Notes: a model not told the origin generated them from the letters alone. A stretch of DNA of 21,309 bases from Botryllus schlosseri (GCA_000444245.1 ATSW01015745.1:1-21309); one strand, 5' to 3'. Shown: positions 8,830-19,523, counted from the first letter of the stretch. Numbers and translations: made by a program.

Positions 8830-9964
8830 CAGCGTTGGCCAACTACGACCCACGGACTGCATGCGGCCCGTGACAACATTTTGTGCGGCCTCGAAAGGCC
8901 CGATAAAGTTGTAATAGATATTAATATAATGCATAGTAAAAATCTAATTACGGTACTGCAGTGACCTGCTCAAGCTTTCTCTTGATATACCGGTATTTCG
9001 CCGTCATTTTGACAGGTCTTATTCTGGTATTTCGTTTTCTGCTGGCGCAATACCTGACCTCGTGGCCTACGAATTGTGAAAGCTTGTGGTTGCTAGACAT
9101 CTCAAAGTAAAAACCGAAATGACCTAATTAGGATCATGTGTGTGAGATTTAGGACTCTCAACTCCAACAAATTTATAACTATCGGCGCTTTACTTGGAAA
9201 CACCGATTCGTGAGTGTTTTAGATAGACGCGTTCTATATATGTCCACTGTGCAGTTAGGTTCCAACTCATTCACAAACTTCAATCACAATTCATTCTTAA
9301 AAAACCGAAAAGTTGCATAGGAAGGATTCGCTTTTATTAAAGAATCGAATAAAAAGTATATCTGTTTCGGCGTCGGAGTTAATGCAATAAGTATAACTGA
9401 TATATAATGAATCTGATGCTGCAATTTGAAACACCACTTTGAACCTAACGTCCTAATCATAGTTACTAATTATCAAATTATGAGTCGCTTGATAAAGCAA
9501 CCGAATTATAAAATTATTTATACAACAATAAATTTTATTGATGTCGTCAGAAGAATGTAAATAAGGCAAGTTTTACACAGTAACACAGTATGTCATATGC
9601 TGAAGCGTATGTAAAGGTAACGTCAATATGATTCTGTTGGCAGTGTGCGTCCTGTATAAATACCGACCGCTGCTGTTCACAGATTCAAATCTCCACCTGA
9701 TTCTCAGAATCGGCATGCTTGACTTTCATGCATTCGACAAGTAGGCTATGTTCCTCCGGATGACCAGCATATTTTTTTAAATGTTACTGACACATCTGCG
9801 TTATCATTAAATCAGTATTTGATATATTGTAAACATATATATATATTATGTTAATTGTTCATTTCATCGATCACAATATAATCTAATAAATGATCTGTTT
9901 TCACTTATCCCAATTTGACTATGGTGCGGCCCGCGAACAGATTTGGAAAGTTTGCCAACCCCTG
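8830..9964. mobile_element. hAT-like element with matching subterminal blocks
   Basis: The left end reads CAGCGTTGGCCAAC and is followed by GACCCACGGACTGCATGCGG and further GCGGCC words. The right end reads GCGGCCCGCGAACAGATTTG and finishes GTTTGCCAACCCCTG. These are the inverted halves of a common hAT terminus (CAGGGTTGGCAAAC type). The following bases TTCTAAAA (9965-9972) look like a Buster-type duplication, but the bases before 8830 (CGTTTTTG) do not match. Either the left flank has decayed or the two ends come from different copies of the family. The interior holds AT-rich sequence, a TATAAATA word near 9654 and an (AT)n run near 9836-9847, with no transposase seen. Confidence 0.55.
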
Positions 9965-9972
9965 TTCTAAAA

Positions 9973-10232
9973 TGACCACAAATCATTATAACATCAACGA
10001 AGGAACAATTATAGACGCCAAAACACGCAAACACTTGTGCAAACATGGAAACCACGAAATCGCTGCAACCATACGCAATCTTGTTGCAGACGGCATGTTG
10101 CGAGTTTCCGGCAACTCCGGTGTGCATGGCCTTGTCGCAGACAGTCGCGATTCTCTCGTGTTGGGTCACGAGCTCAGTGTGCATCGGGCTTTACCGCAAT
10201 AATTTCTTGGATCTGGAAATAAACTTATGTCT
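9973..10232 (+). other. intron 1, no gene recognised
   Basis: Overlapping open frames on both strands lie at 9864-10338, but they have no recognisable domain and overlap each other, as expected for chance frames in a region with few stops. Confidence 0.4.
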
Positions 10233-10472
10233 GTCTACGGCAGTGGTCCTCAACCTTTTTGTCTTCTCGGACCCCTTTTGGACCGTCATGGACCGTCATC
10301 GCCATCTGTTTTGTCCAAATGATATCTGTAGGCTGTGATAAACAGCAAAAAAATGACTTCCTGAAAATAACGTCCTATTTATGTAGAAATCGGGTTGACT
10401 TTTATTATTTGACAGTGAATTTCGCAACTGCTTCTCTTGAAATTCGATTTGATGTTAACAAGTGCCGAATAT
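10233..10472. mobile_element. hAT left end, interrupted by another element
   Basis: CAGTGGTCCTCAACCTTTTT at 10241-10260 is a typical hAT terminus. The eight bases before it, GTCTACGG, fit nnnTAnnn. I could not find the partner end or a second GTCTACGG downstream. The element at 10473-11451 appears to have inserted about 230 bp inside it, so the remainder may lie after 11459 in decayed form. Confidence 0.5.
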
Positions 10473-11459
10473 TAGGGATGGTGTGAACCTCTGAAAGGTT
10501 CGGGTTCGTGTGAACGCGAACCTTTGTGAAAGGTTCTGTGTGAACACGAACGTGAACCTCGTGACGTCATATTGCTAATTCCAACCCTATCTTTCAATGA
10601 AGTGATAGCCTAATGTGCACGATACCTAGCGAAGACTCGGGCCACATAATGTCACATTGCTGAAGTACATATTGGCGTTTTAAATGTCGCTAAATGTATC
10701 AACCACGGTTATCAAAGGATATAATAATCTCATAAAATCAACACATTCCGTCGCTTTGCCAACAATTTCGACGAGGACTTACCAGGGAATATAACCTTAC
10801 GCCTTAACGGTCTTGGCCAGACCGGACAATGTGTTCGGAGTCTGAGTATTGCTACATTGATATTGAGCAGAGTGTAAAACGGGTTTCTATACTCGCTACC
10901 GATACCATAAACAACAAGTTATATAGCAGTAGCCAGCACCTTAATCGCACGGATTTGGTCTTAATGATACAGTAAAGATATGAAGTCAAGATTGACCCCG
11001 TACGCCCCCTCGATTTTTTCATAAGAAAACGATGTCAATGTGATTGATTGGTTGAATAAGCATCATTCGCTGACTACGTATATCGCTCGTAATGTTGTGT
11101 GATTGTGGGTCAAGCGCACAGCAGAGAGTCACTAAATATTCACAAACGGAAAGCTGGATATTTCGAGATATTTTTTGTAACAAAAAGGCAAGTAAAACTT
11201 TCAAGGTTGTCAAGGTGCATGCTCGTTTAGCGTTGATTTTTTTTTATGCTGCCAGCGCCATGCATAGAGTGACCCGCAGTTGAAATGCAATTAATTTGAA
11301 CCAAAGATATTATAATGAAGTGCAAATTACAATTTATTAGAAAGGTTCACAGTGCAGAACCTACCAAGGTTCTGTTGTGAACGCGAACCTCTAAATTTCC
11401 GAGGTTCACACACAGAACGCGAACGTGAACCTCACGTTCACACCATCCCTACCGAATAT
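10465..11459. mobile_element. hAT-like element (TAGGGATG ends) with perfect 8-bp duplication
   Basis: The element spans 10473-11451 (979 bp). It begins TAGGGATGGTGTGAAC and ends GTTCACACCATCCCTA, sixteen bases of perfect inverted repeat. Perfect CCGAATAT copies flank it at 10465-10472 and 11452-11459. The first and last 100 bp are packed with GAAC/GTTC and GGTTC/GAACC words, the kind of subterminal array hAT transposases bind. The central part is unrelated sequence with short open frames and no transposase, so it is non-autonomous. The intact duplication suggests it is younger than most elements here. The 8-bp length supports hAT, although this octamer fits neither common hAT target pattern. 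Confidence 0.85.
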
Positions 11460-11954
11460 CCATATCCATAAAGATGTGTGGTGGCGAATGTAATAATATC
11501 GCGTAACACTTCCGACAACACATTTGGGTATGATCTCAACTGATATGGCACAAAAATTGACAAACTATTTATTTTAATGAACCTATTACCTCAAGCCTGG
11601 TCATTTCTATTTAGCAGCTCATCTTGAAGTTATTACGGAAAATGGTTAAGAATATCACAGGAGAAAATGGATATTTGTAAACATTTTGAAATCACCGTGA
11701 TTGACTTTGCTAATACAACTTTTTTTCTTCCACAATCCCCAACAAAATATCTCTAAATTGCAAAGTATATGTATCGGTAGGCTATTGGTAATTTAGTTTT
11801 TAAAATGTGTCTGCACAGCAGATATTTCATCTCTGACTGCCATTCTGTTGATGTCAGTTTTGGCGTTTTACTATAGTAAGGAAGCGAAACTGAATTGTGC
11901 AGATAAGTGCATGCGAGTCTGAAACCTGAGATTCACATCGAGAGCCCGAAAGGG
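11460..11954 (+). other. intron 1, no gene recognised
   Basis: AT-rich sequence with no recognisable exon, RNA or repeat boundary. It may contain the decayed remainder of the hAT that starts at 10241. Confidence 0.4.
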
Positions 11955-12145
11955 CTTACAACCACTGTTCCCTCTAAGCTGCGCGCGTGCGCGGCCGCGC
12001 ACAGAAAAACGTGTGCCGCGCACAAGAAAGCCGAAGCGATGGCCTTTTTTTTCTAGTCGTTGCGCACTGTAGTCCAAGAGACCGCGCAGTGAGTTGGTGA
12101 GTGCGGGCAGGCTCGTGAGAAATTAGAGGGAACTCTGCTTACAAC
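11955..12145. mobile_element. 175-bp hAT MITE, copy 1
   Basis: The element spans 11963-12137. Its ends are CACTGTTCCCTCTAA and TTAGAGGGAACTCTG, inverted repeats matching at 13 of 15 positions, with perfect CTTACAAC duplications at 11955-11962 and 12138-12145 (nTnnnnAn, the Ac-type pattern). The first 60 bases are very CpG-rich, with alternating purine and pyrimidine around GCGCGCGTGCGCG. A second copy of identical length lies inverted at 19532-19706. It is too short to encode anything and must be mobilised by another element's transposase. Confidence 0.88.
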
Positions 12146-13702
12146 CCCCACCCTACAGCGGTTAAGTTCAAAAAGGTCAAAACATATGAATGATGCATTC
12201 TTGCGGCACTTACCGATTTGAGGATACAGGCATGTTTTTGATCATTAAATACCGGAAGCATTTGAGTTTTCCACCAACGAAACTACAATTTCTGAAAATA
12301 CCAGATATTTCAAATTGCCATAACTTTGCTTCTACTGCTATGACCAGATTTGGTGTTGAATGTTTTGTAGGCAACATCACAATTATCCAATAAAGAGGAA
12401 ATTGATAAAAATCTTTTCGTATTGTTTTATATACACTTTCGGTGACTTGGTTTATGGTTTTTTCTTCTAATATTAATACTTCATTCAATTACTTATTGAT
12501 TTAATTGAAACCTTGAGAATGGCATGATAATAGCTGCAGCATGTCATGTTACTGATACTACAACTTTATCATTTCCTATTTTGTGTTATAACTGAAATTT
12601 TAGTATTGGCCTACTCTTTTCTCTTTCTGTAACATAAGTCACCAGCTTCTTGGCTCTTCAGTGCAGACCAGCAACCTCGGTCTGCATCTCTGTTTTACAA
12701 GTAACCAGAGTCCTCATTTGAGGTAATGTTGAATGCGAAATTTGCATATTTATCTCTGTCCGCTTACTTGGCGCCAAAATCCTAAATATCTATGTTATGA
12801 AAAATCAGTGTGCCTTTCTTCTTTACTTGCACAAAGCATGAAATTATTTTCAAGTTCATTAATGAATTTGGTCGAAGATTTTGGTACCGCATATATCTAT
12901 AAATTTTTATCCTCTCTCAACCCACATTATCAGATTTGCCGCTAAAGCTGATGTAGGTGTCTTTGAAAATTTAGGGAAATCCATGTTCATGCCACACGGT
13001 TAAGACTATTCATGGGGTTTTAGCATGCTAGCTTCAGACATGCTCGTTGTAAGTAATTACTCTAAATAAGTATTTTGATATTTCGTGAACTCTGGTAATG
13101 ATTGTGGCTACACAATACTGACTGACGCAGATCACAGAACACAGATCATTCTTGGGTTAAAATAAAGAAATCTAGTCACACAGCTAATGTTCACTTGGAA
13201 AATAATTTTAGGCCCCCTTAGAGGCATTTACGGCCCGAGTACTATGCACTCTTTGAATATGCGAATAGCTTGAGGCAAATCCTATTTGCAATCAAACAAT
13301 AGGCTAGGCTTGAAAGACTGTGTAGAGTTTAGTTGGGCAAATAAGCTGCCCAAAATTTTTATTCCACAAAATGATATTTTGTTCGGGATTGTGTCAATTT
13401 TTTGAAAGGTGCTTTTCGGCCCTAGAAATTTGTAGTGAATAGAGAGTAGCTTCATCATTTATTTTATGATACAAAACTCAATTTGGGGTTTACTAGATTA
13501 TTTCAGTGTAAAAAGTATTCCTTTTTTCATCAACGGTTGAATACACTAACATATGTTGATGAATATTTAAATTGTCCTGATCATGTAGTTGGGAAGTGTT
13601 TGGTGTAATCTTCCATCTTGCCAGAACAAGTTTGTTCTGTCATTTTCTTTCAGTTCCACTATTCAAGTTCGGGTTTTGTCATAAACTTCTTTGTGTTTCT
13701 AG
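12146..13702 (+). other. intron 1, right part
   Basis: AT-rich sequence up to the acceptor of the sushi exon. Short open frames on both strands show no recognisable domain. A small hairpin (TTGGGCA...TGCCCAA) lies at 13331-13351. I see no complete mobile element and no further exon with matching phase-1 borders. Confidence 0.45.
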
Positions 13703-13876
13703 AATGTCCGGGATCTGTTGGTAAAGCACAGTCTGATAACGTAACGGTTCCTTGTGGATATGGCTGTACAAGTCGATTCAGCTGTCCGAGCGGATATTAT
13801 ATCGGTGCTGAGAATTCTTCATTATACCGTTGCACAGCCAGAAGTGAATGGAGCCCTGTTCCAGTGTGTCTACAAG
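13703..13876 (+). CDS. receptor gene, sushi/CCP domain exon
   Basis: A 174-bp exon between acceptor TTGTGTTTCTAG and donor ACAAG|GTATGG, phase 1 at both borders, encoding 58 residues. It is a complete sushi (CCP/SCR) module: C2 opens as ECPGSVG, C28 lies in FSCPSGYYIG (the usual CxxGY core), C44 follows, and W50 precedes the closing C56 (EWSPVPVC). An extra cysteine pair, C18 and C22 in PCGYGC, lies between the first and second canonical cysteines, where most sushi domains have none. N13 and N38 are possible glycosylation sites. Sushi modules mediate extracellular protein binding, as in complement regulators and tunicate allorecognition receptors. The single-exon, symmetric-phase layout is typical of the family. 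It joins in frame with the Ig-like exon before it and the stalk exon after it. Confidence 0.85.
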
Positions 13877-14318
13877 GTATGGATTTGAAATTATGGTGTT
13901 TTTGTCTGATTCAACAATTACTTATACAAAGTATCCAATTGTACACCGTTAATGAATCCGTCTTCATTTTGGCGTACGGGTCTCATCCATGTCACAATTA
14001 ATGTGGAAGTGGGTGTTGTAATACTGGGACTGATCATGGGCTTTGACCCGTTCAAGGATCGAAGCCCGTTTTAGGCTATAGAAGAATTGTCTTTTTCGGA
14101 AACACTTTTCTTATGATTTCTCATTTACAATTGAGTATTCATTGTCATATACATTTTACCCTTTAGCCTTTACAATCTTTTTAGTTATGCAGCATCTAAT
14201 AAGTGATATATCTAGCCTCTAGGTGAATTATTATTGCACGTCGCACGTACATCACATGCAATAACGACTTATTAGTATCCCACTATTGATGCAAGCCAGT
14301 GACAATGGACACTTGGAA
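13877..14318 (+). other. intron 2, left part
   Basis: Start of the 6,150-bp intron between the sushi and stalk exons. An imperfect inverted repeat of TAATAAGTCG/CGACTTATTA type surrounds a cluster of short palindromes near 14195-14280. No exon was recognised. Confidence 0.4.
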
Positions 14319-14477
14319 AGAATGGAGAGAAGGTGTTCAACAGTAGCAGTTGTTGGCCATCGACACTGAAATTCAGTAGTTCAGTGTATATTTCTTGAGT
14401 GATGGTGCCACACACTGTGGCTTCATACTAGCAATGTTGTCTACATCGCAGTTTTTCATTAGACGCTTTTTGATATA
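14319..14477 (+). repeat. dispersed repeat pair C, copy 2
   Basis: Same-orientation partner of 6421-6569. The best-kept block is at 14437-14477 (TTGTCTACATC, then GCAGTTTTTCATT, then GCTTTTTGATATA). Roughly ten bases of length difference and a diverged middle indicate an old repeat. Confidence 0.6.
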
Positions 14478-15034
14478 TGAACCAATGAGATATCGGCATG
14501 AGCTTATTTAATTATGTAGCGGGAGTTCACCATCTTTTTATAAGATGTGTCAGTGCTTGGTAGTTGCCCTGTATATTGACGAAAGACTATTTAACTTTGC
14601 AGTTCTTGCAGCTGCTTTTGCCACAACATCATCATCGCAAAATGACCTCAAATATAGCTGAACGCGAAGACGATCTGCCGCAGCAGGATGTATGTTCTCT
14701 GCGTGATTCTGTCTGGTCCGTTTCAATGTCTAGGCTACATGCTCTCATGAACAGGTCTGGGCATATCCAGATGAAATCATTCATTTTTTCCATTCTATCC
14801 ATAAAATGTGCACTTTCAAAGTATGTCAATTGCGGTAAAAAATTTTTACACATCTTTCTCATTCATTAGTGCAGTGAGTTGGCACAGTGCGTTGTTTTAT
14901 GCCTGCTGTTACTCAAACTCATATCCATACAAACCAAAATGGTGATTTAATGATATTAATGAATAACATTAAAAAATTCCGCGTTTACAGTTGAATCTAT
15001 ATTGTAGAAGCTGCATCACCAGTAAATAAATATA
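14478..15034 (+). other. intron 2, no gene recognised
   Basis: AT-rich sequence. An acceptor-like TTTGCAG at 14596-14602 precedes an open stretch, but in the phase required by the neighbouring exons it stops after about 19 codons and adds no domain, so it is not called. Confidence 0.4.
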
Positions 15035-15274
15035 GCCTTCATCAGCGGTTCTTAAACAGTATTCCACGGATCCCTTGGGGGCGGGGAGCACCAAAGTGTC
15101 TCCTTCCCTGAAGATCACATTAATTCTGTTGAGAACCCTATGGTTGCCCAAGACCAGCCTTTCAGGATGGCTTGACAAAATGCTGTTTCGATCCTGGATA
15201 GGTGCTAGAAGAGACATTTCATGACAGCTCAAGAGGTACGAGCTCGAAAAAGTTTTAGAAACTCTGGCCTACAT
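15035..15274. mobile_element. 224-bp hAT MITE with near-perfect duplication
   Basis: The element spans 15043-15266, with ends CAGCGGTTCTTAAAC and GTTTTAGAAACTCTG (imperfect inverted repeats). It is flanked by GCCTTCAT (15035-15042) and GCCTACAT (15267-15274), identical at seven of eight positions; the right copy fits nnnTAnnn. The length and lack of coding capacity mark it as a non-autonomous Buster-type hAT. Confidence 0.78.
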
Positions 15275-15308
15275 GGAAATATATCAACTTATATTGCTCT
15301 GACCCACA

Positions 15309-16019
15309 GGTTAGAGCAGTGGTTCCCAAACATTTCTGGCTTGTGGCACATACCCTCATTCGTCGTCAATAACAAGCATTCGCTGATGTACAGCTTAATT
15401 TCCGGAAAAAGTTATGTTCACATTGTTGTTGAGATGCACATGGGAATACAATTCTGATTGCTTTCGCTCCTGGAGCGGTATTGGATTTGGAAATAGACTT
15501 CTATAACTTATCTATTTTGTGAAAACGATGTTTTGAACAAATTGGCATCTCGTAAATAGGCTGTTTATCTACTTGAGAATTGCTTGATTCTATGCTTCAA
15601 AATAGTCCAACTACCATCTAAAGTTGTGAACAACGAATCTTGAGAAATGATATTGTATTGCAAGTTTAAGTCAATGCAGGGTACCGAGAATTTGAGGAGT
15701 TATTTCCTGTTTATGAGTTGAGTTATTAGGAGCGTGAAATGAACTAAACACTTTCTCCACTCATAGCAACCCAATTAACACATAGCAATCACTGAACTCA
15801 TCGTCGATGATATGATTGGTTCTATTGTATTGGTCTCTATTACTGATTTATCAGCTCTGAAGCAGTTAGACCGCTTTCAAGTCGATTATGTTTGCCTGCA
15901 TGCCTCAATTTATGAAGCTTTTTTATAAAAAATCACGAAAAGATTTGTGGTACACCTGTGAATCTGTGGCGGCACACTAATGTGCCGGGGCACACCATTT
16001 GGGAATCACTGGGTTAGAG
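15309..16019. mobile_element. 695-bp hAT element with perfect 8-bp duplication
   Basis: The element spans 15317-16011, beginning CAGTGGTTCCCAAAC and ending ATTTGGGAATCACTG (inverted repeats with two differences). It has perfect GGTTAGAG copies at 15309-15316 and 16012-16019, fitting nnnTAnnn. Subterminal GTGGCACA and GGGGCACACC blocks mirror each other. The interior is AT-rich with no transposase. Only 42 bp separate the element itself from the previous MITE, 34 bp between their duplications. Confidence 0.88.
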
Positions 16020-16185
16020 TGTCGCTGTGCATTCTTTACGAATAATGGTGTTCCTAGAATAGAGACCCTGTGATCTATTATATTGTAATTACCGTATGTG
16101 TAGGTCTGATAATGAAGTAATGAAGCATCATACTCAGAAAGACAGTATGGATTAGGAGGTAACACTTTGTCATTATGTGACAGGT

Positions 16186-16330
16186 TAGGTCAGCAGAGCA
16201 AGCGATTGAGGGTTTGAATCCAGCCCGCAACCCTAATCGAGTGTGATGTCAGTGATCTAAACATAACTCTGATACTGAAGGGATTCAGCAGCTGTACTAC
16301 TAGTACTTGGAAAACAATGTCGTTGCACCA
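16186..16330 (+). repeat. possible tRNA-derived SINE fragment
   Basis: The sequence TAGGTCAGCAGAG (16186-16198) resembles a polymerase III A box and GGTTTGAATCC (16211-16221) matches the B-box consensus at ten of eleven positions. The boxes are closer together than in a whole tRNA, so this is not a functional tRNA gene but may be the head of a tRNA-derived SINE. The body and tail borders cannot be seen; the right coordinate is a guess, limited by the hAT at 16342. Confidence 0.35.
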
Positions 16331-16333
16331 GCA

Positions 16334-17713
16334 GTCTAAACCAGTGGTTCCCAACGTGGGCGATATCGCCCCCCAGGGGGCGATTTATCGGTCCAGGGGG
16401 GCGAAAATAGCCAAGGGGGCGATAGGGGGGCGAAAACGGACGAAGGGGGCGATAGGGGGGCGATGGCGCGTTGAAATGGCTATATTGGCGTCCATGACCG
16501 TAACTGCCACACCCAAGCCCCAATTGAGATGGGGGAACCGCGCTCGAATGGGGCCCACAATTTTTTCGTGAATTAACATTAATTATAGAGTATTATTTTG
16601 GAAATTTAGGCAACTTTTTCAAAAAATTTTCGCGCTGCGCGCAATTTCGTGGTCGCATATTTCTTGCTTATTGGTTACCCTTCCTCCAAGAAATAATACA
16701 CATGAGGTATAGAAATGGGCATCTCGGCGTCAGCCATTATCACACCATGACGCACCAAGAGCCAAGACATATGAAGTTTCAGGCCATGTAACATGCGACT
16801 CCGAGAAGTGTGCCAGAACGAGAAAACCTTGGCGGAAAAGGACTGCCTTTATGCTGACCGACTTCGATATATATACGATATACATATATATTTAATTGTC
16901 CATGGGCGCCTAAATGGCTGGCGCCAAATGTTCCTGTTCTGTCCAATCATAACCCCAAAAATAAATGCCATCTCGCAGAGAAAAATTAGTTGCCAGTGCA
17001 GAAATACCGATTTGAAATCGTGTGTGTCTTTTAGTTTAGTACGTATGGGCGATTTGAATATCTTTTGACATAGCAGACAGGCCACGAAATGTCATTACGT
17101 AACGAAGTCATTATACCCACGGGTCCGCCCGAATATGTTCAATTATTATTTACGGGCCCTACATTTTCCAAGACACCTCACTCAGCTTTACCGGTAAATC
17201 TGAATACATGAGCAGAGAGAGGATAAAAAATTGACAGCAATATTTATGCAATTCCCGATCATATTGACCGATTCAATCATGAATAATAGAAATTTTTCGC
17301 GCTTCGCGCGAATTAAGCCAACTAACTAAAGAGTCCAACAATTTGTGCTGAGAAGTCGCGGTAAAGAGCTATCAGGGGAGTTGGGTCTGGGGGTGCAGAA
17401 GTTTGCTTTATCGCCCTATGGAATGGGTGAAGACCAACGTATAGTGGGGGGGAGCTGACGAAGTGCTGTTATGGTCCTTTGGGAATCATGTCGGAGAAAT
17501 CACCGTTTTTGTTAGTCAACTCACCAAAATTTAGCTGGAAAAGTGTAACTTCGAGGTCGAGCCGAAAAGTTGACCTTTTTTCTTAGTCAACTCGCCGGTG
17601 ATTTCAGTCTGTATGCCCATTTTTGTGTCCCCAACATTTGGGGGGCGATGATCGGTGTGGAGTTTGAAAAGGGGGCGATGAGTCGAAAAAGGTTGGGAAC
17701 CGCTGGTCTAAAC
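16334..17713. mobile_element. 1,364-bp hAT element with perfect 8-bp duplication
   Basis: The element spans 16342-17705, beginning CAGTGGTTCCCAACGTGGGC and ending AAGGTTGGGAACCGCTG (inverted repeats, 13 of the outer 14 bases). Perfect GTCTAAAC copies lie at 16334-16341 and 17706-17713 (nnnTAnnn, Buster type). Near the left end GGGGGCGATAGGG-type units repeat from about 16372 to 16463, and the right end again has GGGGGCGATGA. Two internal CGCGC-rich palindromic words (about 16630-16644 and 17297-17312) sit in otherwise AT-rich sequence. Open frames in the G-rich array come from its repeat structure. No transposase was recognised. Confidence 0.88.
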
Positions 17714-18284
17714 GATATGAAATTCGATCAAAATCTGGTTAAGCAATTTCCTGCTCCTTTATATTGCGTTCTTCAATGCTGTTTTCCATTTGTGCAAGTT
17801 CTTCAATGTACAATGTCAATGTGTAAGTATGTATTAATTGCTACAATCGGGCAGAACTTGCTGTCACGTCCAAGAACTTTGTGACTTGCACTTGTAATAT
17901 GTGAAAACACTTGAATCAAACCTAGTCTACGAAATTTGAAACTCTGTGGTGTGACGGCAGAAATGCATACAATAAAATAAATCTATTATAAACGACCCAG
18001 TGTCCCCAATGAGCGGTGTTTGAGACGACTGACAACCTTCTAATACTGGTCGCTCGGCAAAGCCATTGTGTGCACATCTGCACAATTAAGTAAGTTACTG
18101 AAACAGCTGCTATCTTTTGAAATGAGTAGCAATTGCTCTGAAATCTACATTTACAATTCTTGAAGTGCATTATTGATACTCTTGATAACTTCTATATAAT
18201 TTTGTTCTTGCTAAAGAGCATAAGAATATGCCGTTCAATAAGAATAATGCTAAAAACTAATATCCGAGTCAAAACCGTAACAGG
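17714..18284 (+). other. intron 2, no gene recognised
   Basis: Mostly AT-rich unique sequence. A good donor-like GTAAGTAT lies at 17825, but no acceptor-bounded open exon of the right phase precedes it. Confidence 0.4.
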
Positions 18285-18304
18285 GACAGACCGACAGACA
18301 GACA
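18285..18304 (+). repeat. short (GACA)n microsatellite
   Basis: An imperfect run of GACA units (GACAGACCGACAGACAGACA). The sequence after it, to about 18480, contains two copies of AGGCTGAAGTC (near 18365 and 18446) and a CCCCTCA...TGAGGGG inverted pair, and may be an unrecognised repeat. Confidence 0.5.
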
Positions 18305-18760
18305 TCTAGGGTGGGTTTCAAATAGTCGACTTGGGCCCGTCGTCGGGCTTAAGCTACACCCCTCAGGCTGAAGTCGGTTTCAAAACTGTGACTTGAGGGG
18401 ATTTCCCCTCCAGCGTGCGCTTTGTTAAGACAGATATCCAAGCCAGCTAGGGGGTAGGCTGAAGTCAACAGTGCTGATAACTGTTGTGCTGTTTGTGGAA
18501 GGATACTGGCCGTTCTTCTGATGTATAGCTTGGCAAATCAGATTAGATCATTGTATATTGATGTCAGGCAGTTTGGAACAATGTTTATATCACAAACGTG
18601 ACAAGTTGGTATCATATACCGTTATAGTGGGATTTACAGTGGAATGCTGCAGAGGTCTTCGTATACTGAACGGATTTCAATTCAAATGGATAGCCAGAGC
18701 CCTGAGGCACACAGGACACATCAGCACTTCTTCCATAACCGCACCATATAGTATCAAGCA

Positions 18761-18981
18761 ATGTTCCCCATGACCACCATAACCCGCGTTCGCTGGCTCC
18801 AATCGATTCGGTTACGAATATCGTATGACTATGGTTACGAGACACGGGAAGTGATATTTGGGGTAAGGCGTAAAGGTATGCCTAGCGTTGGACTTGCGAA
18901 TCCCGCCCATTTTGGTGAAGAAAGGTCAGTGAAAAGAATCCGCTACGGGTAATGATGCTGATCAGTGGTCATGGGGAACAT
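18761..18981. mobile_element. 221-bp inverted-repeat element, class unknown
   Basis: A perfect 17-bp inverted repeat, ATGTTCCCCATGACCAC at 18761-18777 and its complement at 18965-18981, brackets 187 bp of unique sequence. This is the layout of a small non-autonomous DNA transposon. I see no convincing target-site duplication: CA precedes and CAG follows. The superfamily therefore stays open. The open frame inside has no recognisable motif. Confidence 0.5.
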
Positions 18982-19523
18982 CAGTTAATATAGTGCATGT
19001 ATCGAAGAAGCCCTAAGATGAGATTTTAGGTTGCGGCAGATCAACAGATCCTTTATTGATAGCATACGTGCTACGTCAACTCATCATTATAGTTTTCTCG
19101 ACTGGTTACGTCTTTCAACTTGGGCACGTTGACGTTTTGACAGTTTGGCTTTGCTGTGGTTATAGCCAAAAAGTGAACACACGACGTGTCACCAGAAAAT
19201 GGAAAATATGTATCATGCTCATTTCGTTGAGCCTAATCAATGTTGCACCACTTGCACGCAACTGTGATTGATTGCGGGGTTCCCCTCAATATCCATTTTC
19301 GCTCCACTCCTATGAGCATTGTCATAAATATGTTTAACTGCTACTTTCTTGAATAGTGCCGACTACATGGAACTTTGATCAATATGTGTCTATTCAACCA
19401 GCATTGTATTGATATTCCGTTCACTGCACGCGCACCGAATTTCAGCATAGTGGATAAAATTCCAGAAGTTTCGGAAAGAAAAATGACATGACTTTGCATG
19501 AAGTTGTTAGTGAATTGCTATAG
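18982..19523 (+). other. intron 2, no gene recognised
   Basis: Unique-looking sequence with short open frames and no recognisable feature. Confidence 0.4.

Noticed and set aside
9641-9700. A TATA-box promoter (TATAAATA near 9654).
   Set aside because: It lies inside a hAT-like element in an intron, with no initiator or downstream open frame.
9864-10338. Several overlapping open frames of 60-106 codons on both strands.
   Set aside because: They overlap each other in different frames and cross a hAT end; no motif singles one out.
14603-14688. Possible extra exon after TTTGCAG, with a GTATGT donor at 14689.
   Set aside because: In the phase-1 frame required by the flanking exons it stops after about 19 codons. 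The long open frame is in phase 0 and does not fit.
16186-16221. A functional tRNA gene.
   Set aside because: A-box-like and B-box-like words are too close together for a full anticodon arm, and no matching acceptor stem was seen; at most a SINE head.
16257-16571. Overlapping open frames on both strands, one Pro/Arg-rich.
   Set aside because: They are translations of the GGGGGCGATAGGG-type array at the left end of a hAT.
17725-17832. An exon ending at the donor-like GTAAGTAT at 17825.
   Set aside because: No convincing acceptor and no frame compatible with the neighbouring exons.
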